Assembly: GCA_044375415.1 (NCBI GenBank)
Contig: JBILMS010000113.1
Coordinates: 1-5,816 of the forward strand
Direction: 5' to 3'
From: JAWXBG01 sp044375415
GTDB lineage: Bacteria > Bacteroidota > Bacteroidia > Flavobacteriales_D > Sanyastnellaceae
Length of the DNA stretch: 5,816 nucleotides
Under the pieces are notes generated by a model. It was given only the letters and a program-made list of their open reading frames with translations, had not been told where the DNA came from and did not search any database. Positions 1 through 5,263 of the stretch are shown one piece after another (the first letter of the stretch is position 1; every line of letters starts with the position of its first letter). The translations under genes and the position numbers were made by a program.

Positions 1-120
1 TACATGATAGATAAAAAGACGAAACATATAAAAAAGGGCCGCAAACCACGTTACCATAAAAACGATGTGCAGCGATTTGATGATCAAAATACTCATACGA
101 CAAATTTAAAGGAATTATAG
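1..120 (+). CDS. 3' end of an unidentified basic protein (partial)
   Basis: Frame 1 is open from the left edge to a TAG at 118-120, giving 39 residues, while the other two forward frames stop within the first 12 bases. The tail is strongly basic in its first half (I-D-K-K-T-K-H-I-K-K-G-R-K-P-R) and polar in its second half, ending L-K-E-L. This composition would suit a cytoplasmic C-terminal tail or a nucleic-acid-binding extension, but no family is recognisable. An ATG at position 4 lies in the same frame, so a very short separate ORF is possible. I prefer a gene that starts upstream, because such a short ORF beginning exactly at the window edge would be a coincidence. No convincing terminator follows it. 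Confidence 0.5.
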   Translation, partial: YMIDKKTKHIKKGRKPRYHKNDVQRFDDQNTHTTNLKEL

Positions 121-229
121 AGACCGATACAAATAAGCATTTCCGCTTTTTTTGCGAGAATTTGGAATTCGAAGCTTCATCTCAAAAATCATTCAGATTA
201 TTGCGGTCTAAACTAAAATCTATAAAAAC

Positions 230-988
230 ATGAAGTACGTATTTATTAGCCTGAGTGTCCTGCTGGCAGTGGGATGTCAGAAAGAAACAAGTGTGAATGA
301 TTTGATGGAAACATCGAAGGAAAACAACGTAGAAAGGGGTCTTATGGATGAAATAAATTTTGTCTTGGACAACCCTACGCAACTAAGATTTTCAGGTCCT
401 GTAAATCCGAACAATCCGTTTGATCATGTGGGCGAGTACCAGCGAACTATATTGCTCGCGCTGAATGATGTGCAATCGGGTCCGGGTGCTGCGCGAAATA
501 GAGAAGAATACATGGAGCAGCTTAATGATTTACTTGTTCAAAATCCGATGCCTGCACTTTCCGATGCGGGTGCTCCTGATCCAATAGAAAAGGAAGTGTA
601 CAATGAAGCTTTGGGAATATTTACAGGGCAAATGCAGGTGGAGCAAAAAGTTGCTGCACTATTAGCCATGGAAAATGCCGTGAGAGCTAGTAATGCAATC
701 GATTTAAATTCTAAAGGTCGAATGTTGTCGCTAATTTCTTCTTTTAAATATGTGGCGTACACCGTGGGCAATGAGGGTATTTTGTTCGATGGAAATCTCT
801 TGTTACCCGGGGCATGGTGGGACTGCTGGGATCAACAGTTTTCATATCATGTAGGTCAAAACATGTCGAATGCACTCTGGGGTTGGGATTCTAATCCCGT
901 TGCAACCGCTTTAAGTTGGATCGGTCTCGGACCTACCATCATCGTTTCCGTTGCCGACGGCGCTATTCAAGCTTCTAATGATTGCTGA
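230..988 (+). CDS. Hypothetical lipoprotein with Trp-rich C-terminal region
   Basis: This encodes 252 residues of no family I recognise. Residues 1-15 form a short type II signal peptide (K2, hydrophobic core 4-14) ending L-A-V-G-C, so Cys16 should be lipidated and the protein anchored in the envelope. The residues after it, C-Q-K-E-T, partly match the Bacteroidota lipoprotein export signal (consensus Q-K-D-D-E), hinting at surface display (inference). Residues 17-110 are polar and Asn/Glu/Pro-rich. Residues 115-180 look helical and contain S-S-F-K-Y-V-A-Y. Residues 185-230 are rich in tryptophan (W196, W197, W200, W217, W219, W230), and a hydrophobic stretch follows, up to a C-terminal Cys252. 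C199 and C252 could form a disulfide. The ATG fits the signal peptide; it has an A-rich leader, no Shine-Dalgarno and no clear promoter. The membrane-protein gene starts 21 bp downstream, so the two are probably co-transcribed. Confidence 0.8.
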   Translation: MKYVFISLSVLLAVGCQKETSVNDLMETSKENNVERGLMDEINFVLDNPTQLRFSGPVNPNNPFDHVGEYQRTILLALNDVQSGPGAARNREEYMEQLNDLLVQNPMPALSDAGAPDPIEKEVYNEALGIFTGQMQVEQKVAALLAMENAVRASNAIDLNSKGRMLSLISSFKYVAYTVGNEGILFDGNLLLPGAWWDCWDQQFSYHVGQNMSNALWGWDSNPVATALSWIGLGPTIIVSVADGAIQASNDC

Positions 989-1009
989 AAATTTTATTAA
1001 TTTTAAAGT

Positions 1010-1408
1010 ATGAAACGAATAGAAATTGTCTTGCTGGTATCTTTTGTAATCGTTTGTGCGCTCATCGGAAAAGTGCCAATGTTCAGGACCCTATCTTGGA
1101 TAATGGTAGCTTGTTTGGCAATCATTTACTTAGTAAAGGCGCTGTCCTTTTATCTCGTAAACGGTCAAAAGGTTTTTGCATTTGCGACAGGTTGGTTTAT
1201 GGGCCTAATTGTACTTGTCACAGGACTCGAGGCAAATGGAATGGGAGGAGAAAATTACCTCGCGGCGCAGTTGATCTGTGGATTGATATGGACAGGAGCT
1301 CTTTTGATTCTTCAATCGAAAGAAAGAGATCCGGAAATCAAATCATCCTATAATAAACTTTTACTCAAAACCTATTTGGCATTTTGCCTGCCTATTCTGT
1401 TCTTATAA
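1010..1408 (+). CDS. Small hypothetical multi-pass membrane protein
   Basis: The product is 132 residues and dominated by hydrophobic segments at about 4-20, 28-50, 55-74, 84-102 and 116-132, suggesting four or five membrane spans. Short polar links carry the charges (K21-R26, N51-K54, K104-K120). There is no signal peptide cleavage site, no catalytic motif and no recognised family; inner-membrane location is inferred. It lies 21 bp after the lipoprotein gene in the same direction and is followed directly by a strong terminator, so the pair forms a closed transcription unit. The ATG is preceded by an A/T-rich stretch without a Shine-Dalgarno, as is usual in Bacteroidota. A different frame (982-1353) is also open here but encodes a Cys/Arg-rich product without coherent structure. 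A partner, anchor or protective role for the lipoprotein is possible but only inferred from position. Confidence 0.75.
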   Translation: MKRIEIVLLVSFVIVCALIGKVPMFRTLSWIMVACLAIIYLVKALSFYLVNGQKVFAFATGWFMGLIVLVTGLEANGMGGENYLAAQLICGLIWTGALLILQSKERDPEIKSSYNKLLLKTYLAFCLPILFL

Positions 1409-1414
1409 TCTACT

Positions 1415-1449
1415 GAAAGACCTGCGAGTACAATGCTCGCAGGTTTTTC
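1415..1449 (+). terminator. Rho-independent terminator after the membrane-protein gene
   Basis: A perfect 9-bp stem, ACCTGCGAG (1420-1428) pairing with CTCGCAGGT (1436-1444), encloses the 7-nt loop TACAATG. The stem can be extended outwards through a G-U pair and the A-tract/T-tract to 1415/1449. The descending arm runs into five Ts (1444-1448). It begins seven bases after the stop codon of the small membrane-protein gene and lies before the thioesterase promoter, so it separates the two transcription units. The A-run upstream of the stem would also allow some function on the opposite strand. Confidence 0.9.
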
Positions 1450-1487
1450 TTCTGACTTCCGCATGATACTTCCCCCGAAAGGAACCG

Positions 1488-1495
1488 TATCTTTG
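1488..1495 (+). promoter_or_regulatory. Bacteroidota -7 promoter element for the thioesterase gene
   Basis: TATCTTTG matches the Bacteroidota primary sigma factor -7 consensus TAnnTTTG exactly. It lies 16 bp before the thioesterase ATG and just after the preceding terminator. No TTG/TTTG -33 element is visible at the usual distance. Transcription would start near 1500-1503, leaving a leader of only about 10 nt. Confidence 0.7.
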
Positions 1496-1511
1496 CACCC
1501 AAATTCTTGAC

Positions 1512-2021
1512 ATGAAAAGCGTTTCCGCTCAAAAAACCTTAACGGTATCAACCCACTTAGTACTTCCTGAAAACACGAATACCCTCGGAAATTTAATGGG
1601 AGGACAATTACTAAACTGGCTCGACATTGCCAGCGCTATCTCAGCTCACCGTTTGTGCAGAAGGGTAGTGGTAACAGCCGCCGTAAACAATGTATCCTTC
1701 CAACATCCAATAAAACTGGGTGATATTGTAATCATTGAAGCAAAAGTGAGCCGTTCATTTTCCTCTTCCATGGAGGTGTTTATGGATATTTATGTGGAAC
1801 ATCATACCACCGGAGAAAAGATCAAATGCAATGAAGCGATCTATACTTTTGTGGCTGTCGACCAAATGGGGAATCCGATCAATGTGCCGGAATTGCACCC
1901 GGAAACAGAAGAGGAAAAATCTAGATTTGAAGGCGCTTTGCGTCGTCGTCAATTGCGACTCATACTTGCGGGCAAAATGAAACCGGAAGAAGCTACTGAA
2001 CTCAAAGCTCTGTTTCAGTAG
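1512..2021 (+). CDS. Acyl-CoA thioesterase, single hotdog domain (YciA/ACOT type)
   Basis: The 169-residue protein should hydrolyse acyl-CoA thioesters to free fatty acid and CoA in the cytoplasm. Its hotdog domain spans about residues 10-120. The signature P-E-N-T-N-T-L-G-N-L-M-G-G leads to Asp38 six residues after the Gly-Gly pair, the spacing of the catalytic Asp in YciA and ACOT7. The second conserved stretch, V-V-T-A-A-V-N-N-V-S-F (53-63), followed by P-I-K-L-G-D, fits the CoA-binding and oligomer strand region. Length is close to other single-domain bacterial members, which assemble as oligomers. The tail (130-169) is charged and helical. There is no signal peptide. The ATG lies 16 bp after a -7 promoter element and gives the correct domain start. 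The last 20 bp overlap the convergent glycosyltransferase gene. Exact chain-length preference cannot be read from the sequence. Confidence 0.92.
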   Translation: MKSVSAQKTLTVSTHLVLPENTNTLGNLMGGQLLNWLDIASAISAHRLCRRVVVTAAVNNVSFQHPIKLGDIVIIEAKVSRSFSSSMEVFMDIYVEHHTTGEKIKCNEAIYTFVAVDQMGNPINVPELHPETEEEKSRFEGALRRRQLRLILAGKMKPEEATELKALFQ

Positions 2022-3030
2022 GTAAAAGACGAGCTATTACCGAAGTGATAGCCGCCGTTTCGATTCGCTGAATACATGTGCCCGGAGCCCCGTATTTACA
2101 GCGATTTCCAAGTTTGGAACAAGGTCGTTTTCGAAGGTGCCATGGCTGCACAATAACGGAATCCGGATGAGGACGATAGGGGTACATTCCAAATTCAGGA
2201 ACGGTGCATCCCCACAATGAGATTATTTTTTTATCAAAGGCACTTGCGATGTGCATCATACCCGTATCTCCCGATACCACCAATGCCGCTTGCCGAATGC
2301 AATCAGCTGATTCGTTTAAAGTCAGTTTACCACATAAATCGATTACGTTATTTGAATTCGATTTCATGATCTCTGCAGACGTGGACATGTCTTCTTTCCC
2401 ACCTATAAGTACGATGGGATAGTTTACTTCTTTTAAAATCTCAGCGATTCTTGAAGCCGATAGTTTTTTGCCGGCATGTGCTCCACCTACTACCCAAGAG
2501 ATATATCCCTTTCGAAAATGCTCGGGGAGTTGCTCTTGATCGAAGGATTCGTTGTTGGGAATGTAATATTCCAAACCCTTGCCATCGTCTTTCACACCGA
2601 AGGCACTGAGTGTATCCAAGTAGCGATCCACCACATGTTTGGCAGGCATTAGGTTAATTCCCGTCCTTACCAAAAGCCATTTTTGGAAATTGTATTTATC
2701 GAATGAAAAGCTGAGTTTTTTTAAACCCTTTTTTACGAAATGAGATCGAACATTTTTATGTAGATCAATCACATAATCGAAGTCAATTTTCTTTAATGCA
2801 GGCAGGACTTCTTGTACGGTTTTTTCAATGGTATGGATCGTATGAATCCGGGGATTATGGGCTAATACGGAAGCAAATTTTTTCTTGGTGAGAAAGTGAA
2901 TTTCTGTATCGCCATCCAATTGCTCCTGCAAATAACGCAAGACAGGCGTTGTGAGAACGATATCACCAATCGAACTAAAGCGTATTACTAATATGCGGGT
3001 AGGAACTTGCACAGCCGCGAAAATAACCAT
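2002..3030 (-). CDS. Glycosyltransferase family 9 protein (heptosyltransferase-like)
   Basis: The 342-residue protein belongs to the GT9 family of ADP-heptose:LPS heptosyltransferases (WaaF/WaaC-like), cytoplasmic or membrane-associated enzymes building LPS core or other surface glycans. Visible motifs are the N-terminal Rossmann start I-L-V-I-R-F-S-S-I-G-D-I-V-L (13-26), D-L-H-K-N-V-R-S (89-96), G-G-A-H-A-G-K-K-L (182-190), L-I-G-G-K-E-D (208-214), and the nucleotide-sugar motif G-D-T-G-M-M-H-I-A (254-262). A tail with Cys304, Cys311 and Cys319 resembles the Cys-rich tails of Bacteroidota GT9 proteins. The frame stays open upstream to 3255, but that would add 75 residues lying antisense within tatD. 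The ATG at 3028-3030 starts 12 residues before the conserved strand and is preferred. No TAnnTTTG element was found for this strand. Donor and acceptor are unknown; ADP-heptose is the family default only. Confidence 0.92.
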   Translation of the reverse strand: MVIFAAVQVPTRILVIRFSSIGDIVLTTPVLRYLQEQLDGDTEIHFLTKKKFASVLAHNPRIHTIHTIEKTVQEVLPALKKIDFDYVIDLHKNVRSHFVKKGLKKLSFSFDKYNFQKWLLVRTGINLMPAKHVVDRYLDTLSAFGVKDDGKGLEYYIPNNESFDQEQLPEHFRKGYISWVVGGAHAGKKLSASRIAEILKEVNYPIVLIGGKEDMSTSAEIMKSNSNNVIDLCGKLTLNESADCIRQAALVVSGDTGMMHIASAFDKKIISLWGCTVPEFGMYPYRPHPDSVIVQPWHLRKRPCSKLGNRCKYGAPGTCIQRIETAAITSVIARLLPTETEL

Positions 3031-3060
3031 TGGCAGCGGTTCGCGAATTACCTTTGGCCA
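3031..3060. promoter_or_regulatory. Compact divergent intergenic region between GT9 gene and tatD
   Basis: Only 30 bp separate the two divergent start codons. The region contains TTCGCGAA (3040-3047), a perfect 8-bp palindrome. It also contains TTGGCCAA (3054-3061), the core of an imperfect 14-bp palindrome (3051-3064) that covers the tatD start codon. These could be operator sites, but short palindromes also arise by chance and no regulator is encoded nearby. Confidence 0.35.
3049..3056 (+). promoter_or_regulatory. Bacteroidota -7 promoter element for tatD
   Basis: TACCTTTG is an exact match to TAnnTTTG and ends only 4 bp before the tatD ATG. A TTG at 3030-3032 could serve as the -33 element, with a 16-bp spacer, slightly shorter than normal. 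If used, transcription would begin at or next to the start codon and produce a leaderless or nearly leaderless tatD-ansA mRNA. Confidence 0.55.
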
Positions 3061-3831
3061 ATGGTTTTGACAGATACACATGCACACCTCTATGTGCAGG
3101 AATTCGAAAACGATATCAATCAAGTGATGGAAACGGCTTTTGAGGCCGGAGTTTCTCGCATTTTTCTGCCTAATATTGATATGAGAAGTATCAAGTCGCT
3201 GGATGAATTGGCGGCTCGTTACCCCGATCGGGTTTTTCCGATGATGGGGTTGCATCCATGTTCGGTGAAAGAAAATTTTCGCGGAGATCTAAAGGTTATT
3301 AGAGATCAACTTTATGCCGGAAAATATGTGGCAGTTGGAGAAATTGGAATTGATTTGTATTGGGATAAAAGCACGTTAGATGTGCAAATAGAAGCTTTTG
3401 AGGAACAGATAACTTGGGCCAAAGAACTTTCAATTCCCATTGTCATCCATGCACGAGATTCTTTTAATGAGATATTTGAAGTGATGGATCGCGTTCACGA
3501 CGAACAACTGCGTGGGGTTTTTCATTGTTTTACGGGAACAATAGAACAAGCACAAAAGATCATGACCTATCAAGGATTTTTTATGGGGATAGGAGGGGTG
3601 CTAACCTATCCAAAAGCCCAATTAGATCAAGTATTGAAGGATATCCCTTTGGATTATTTAGTCCTCGAAACCGATTCGCCATATCTGCCACCGGTACCTT
3701 TTCGCGGAAAGAGAAATCAATCTTCGTATGTGAAAATTGTGGCTGAAAAACTTGCGGAGATCAAAGGAATTTCGCTCGATGAAATTGCTCAGATTACAAC
3801 CGATAACAGCAAAAAACTTTTTGGAGTTTAG
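3061..3831 (+). CDS. tatD: TatD family metal-dependent hydrolase/DNase
   Basis: The 256-residue product is a TatD-family TIM-barrel metalloenzyme; characterised members are metal-dependent DNases, some with 3'-5' exonuclease activity, acting in the cytoplasm. All expected metal ligands are present: H7 and H9 in T-D-T-H-A-H-L, E94 in V-G-E-I-G-I-D, H130 in I-V-I-H-A-R-D, H155 in F-H-C-F-T-G and D205 in L-E-T-D-S-P-Y-L. G-L-H-P (63-66) and the C-terminal N-S-K-K-L-F also fit the family, as does the length. The ATG at 3061 places the H-x-H motif at the usual N-terminal position. A TTG at 3007 in the same frame would add 18 residues overlapping the GT9 gene and is unlikely. ansA follows after 3 bp. 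Whether it is the orthologue of E. coli TatD, YcfH or YjjV cannot be settled here, so the symbol denotes the family. Confidence 0.93.
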   Translation: MVLTDTHAHLYVQEFENDINQVMETAFEAGVSRIFLPNIDMRSIKSLDELAARYPDRVFPMMGLHPCSVKENFRGDLKVIRDQLYAGKYVAVGEIGIDLYWDKSTLDVQIEAFEEQITWAKELSIPIVIHARDSFNEIFEVMDRVHDEQLRGVFHCFTGTIEQAQKIMTYQGFFMGIGGVLTYPKAQLDQVLKDIPLDYLVLETDSPYLPPVPFRGKRNQSSYVKIVAEKLAEIKGISLDEIAQITTDNSKKLFGV

Positions 3832-3834
3832 CCT

Positions 3835-4875
3835 ATGAAACGCACATCGCTACTTCTTATCTACACGGGCGGAACCATTGGTATGATGGAGAATCCGGCT
3901 ACCGGAGCTCTTCAACCTCTCGATTTCGTTCATATGTACGATTTCGTTCCGGAGCTAAAACGATTTGCTTTCGACATTGAGGTAAAAGCGTTTGAAGAAC
4001 CGATTGATAGTTCGAATGTGAACATCGAAACATGGGTGCAATTAGCCACCATCATCCGCGATAACTACGATCGCTTTGATGGATTTGTAGTATTGCATGG
4101 AACCGACACCATGGCTTATTCGGCTTCGGCGATCAGTTTTATGCTCGAGGGTTTGGCCAAACCGGTGATTTTTACCGGAGCTCAATTGCCCATGGGAAGA
4201 TTGCGCACCGATGGAAGAGAGAACTTAATTACGGCTCTCGAAATTGCTGCTGCTCGTAAGGATGGACAGCCTGCCGTGCGTGAGGTAGCCATTTATTTCG
4301 AGTCTCATTTATTTAGGGGTAACAGGACCCACAAATACAACACCGAGGATTTTGATGCCTTTGAAAGTGCCAATTATCCGGCTTTGGCCAATGTGGGCGT
4401 ACACATATTTTTTAATCATTCGGCCATGTATCCTGCTTCTGATTCAACTCTTACAGCACGCTTGAATCTCGATGCTAATGTCACGGCCTTTCGAATATTT
4501 CCGGGAATGAATCGTCAGATCGTGGAACATATTTTTCGTGCACCCGGACTTCGCGGTTTAGTAATCGAAACCTTTGGTTCCGGCAATGCACCCATGGAAG
4601 AGTGGTTCGGAAATGTCTTAAAAGAACTAACCGATTCAGGGGTCGTGGTAGTAAATATTTCTCAATGTAATCAGGGTTTTGTAGAACAGGGAAGATATCA
4701 AACCAGTTTGCCCTTAATACATGCCGGAGTGTGCAGTGGTGCCGATATGACCATCGAAGCGGCCCTTACCAAACTCATGTATCTACTTGGACAAAACCTC
4801 AAGCCCTCAGAAGTTCGCCAACTGATGGAAACTCCAATAAGAGGAGAGTTGACGAATTATTCGGTTTTGGGGTGA
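3835..4875 (+). CDS. ansA: Type I L-asparaginase (cytoplasmic)
   Basis: The 346-residue protein hydrolyses L-asparagine to aspartate and ammonia. The two catalytic threonine motifs of the family are intact: T-G-G-T-I-G (11-16, nucleophile Thr14) and H-G-T-D-T-M (88-93, Thr90-Asp91). The substrate loop I-D-S-S (57-60) and the catalytic lysine in R-G-N-R-T-H-K (Lys167) are also present. The absence of a signal peptide and the length close to E. coli AnsA (338 residues) support the cytoplasmic type I class rather than periplasmic type II. The C-terminal domain (about 215-346) includes I-E-T-F-G-S-G-N-A-P, typical of the family. The ATG is 3 bp after the tatD stop, with a GGAG (3823-3826) eight bases upstream inside the last tatD codons, so translation is probably coupled. 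It was most likely transcribed from the tatD promoter; no separate promoter is seen. Confidence 0.96.
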   Translation: MKRTSLLLIYTGGTIGMMENPATGALQPLDFVHMYDFVPELKRFAFDIEVKAFEEPIDSSNVNIETWVQLATIIRDNYDRFDGFVVLHGTDTMAYSASAISFMLEGLAKPVIFTGAQLPMGRLRTDGRENLITALEIAAARKDGQPAVREVAIYFESHLFRGNRTHKYNTEDFDAFESANYPALANVGVHIFFNHSAMYPASDSTLTARLNLDANVTAFRIFPGMNRQIVEHIFRAPGLRGLVIETFGSGNAPMEEWFGNVLKELTDSGVVVVNISQCNQGFVEQGRYQTSLPLIHAGVCSGADMTIEAALTKLMYLLGQNLKPSEVRQLMETPIRGELTNYSVLG

Positions 4876-5263
4876 GATGAAAGGGAGAGTGAATTTGAAC
4901 TAATAAACGATCTGTTTTCAGCGGATCTGAATCTGGGGATTACATTGTTTCTTTATTTCTAATTCAAATAGGTGTATCAAGTAAAATCCGAAATGTTAGC
5001 AGAGTTCGGAGGCGTGATGACATCTGGAAAAAAGTGGATGCGAATTTTTGCACCATATCATAGTTCATTAAAGGAGTTTAAATATTTTTTTCATCTAGGG
5101 TAGTCGTGGCAACATATAAAGGGCTCCATTTCTCAAGTGTCGTCGGTTTTGAGAGGTTTCCTTAAGTTTATCTGCGTACAATCATCTGGCAATTCAAGAA
5201 ATTCACCTACATTTGGCTATACCCGAAAGGGAAAATGTTCGTTTAAACTAAAACTAATTGCCA
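4876..5263. other. 388-bp non-coding region between ansA and the GAF gene
   Basis: No convincing gene is present. It contains a promoter for the GAF-domain gene near its right end. Two weak 6-bp inverted repeats with 12-nt loops are visible: TCCGAA/TTCGGA (4987-5010) and TCTCAA/TTGAGA (5131-5154). A short open frame starting at GTG 4972 or ATG 4993 and ending at 5103 (43 or 36 residues) has no recognisable features. GATCTG occurs twice as a direct repeat (4910-4928). No clear intrinsic terminator for ansA could be found. The length leaves room for a regulator site or small RNA, but nothing specific supports one. Confidence 0.6.
5185..5215 (+). promoter_or_regulatory. Bacteroidota promoter for the GAF-domain gene
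   Basis: TACATTTG (5208-5215) matches the -7 consensus TAnnTTTG exactly. It is preceded, at a 19-bp spacing, by TCTG (5185-5188), one mismatch from the TTTG -33 element. The transcription start would be near 5220-5223, giving a leader of about 40 nt. This is the only promoter in the window with both elements at standard spacing. Confidence 0.7.

Noticed and set aside
141..160. Hairpin with a T7 loop after the partial gene, as a terminator
   Set aside because: The stem has about six pairs with a bulge, and the Ts are in the loop rather than after the stem.
982..1353. 123-residue open frame on the plus strand overlapping the small membrane-protein gene
   Set aside because: Its product is Cys/Arg-rich and lacks coherent structure, whereas the overlapping frame at 1010-1408 encodes regular membrane spans and ends next to the terminator.
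3007..3060. 18-residue upstream extension of TatD from a TTG
   Set aside because: It overlaps the glycosyltransferase gene and lies before the promoter element; ATG 3061 places the H-x-H motif at the usual position.
3031..3255. 75-residue N-terminal extension of the glycosyltransferase
   Set aside because: It is entirely antisense to the conserved tatD start and shows no GT9 similarity; the ATG at 3030 gives the normal family N-terminus.
4910..4928. GATCTG direct repeat after ansA
   Set aside because: Two copies of a 6-mer 13 bp apart are not significant, and no target-site duplication or mobile element accompanies them.
5068..5091. TTAAA-GGAG-TTTAA hairpin followed by a T-run, as a possible terminator
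   Set aside because: The stem is five A/T pairs only and lies about 190 bp after ansA; too unstable to claim. The AGGAG in its loop has no start codon at a usable distance.
4972..5103. Small ORF of 43 (GTG) or 36 (ATG 4993) codons
   Set aside because: No recognisable domain, signal peptide or membrane segment, and an open frame this short is expected by chance; kept only as a note under the intergenic region.
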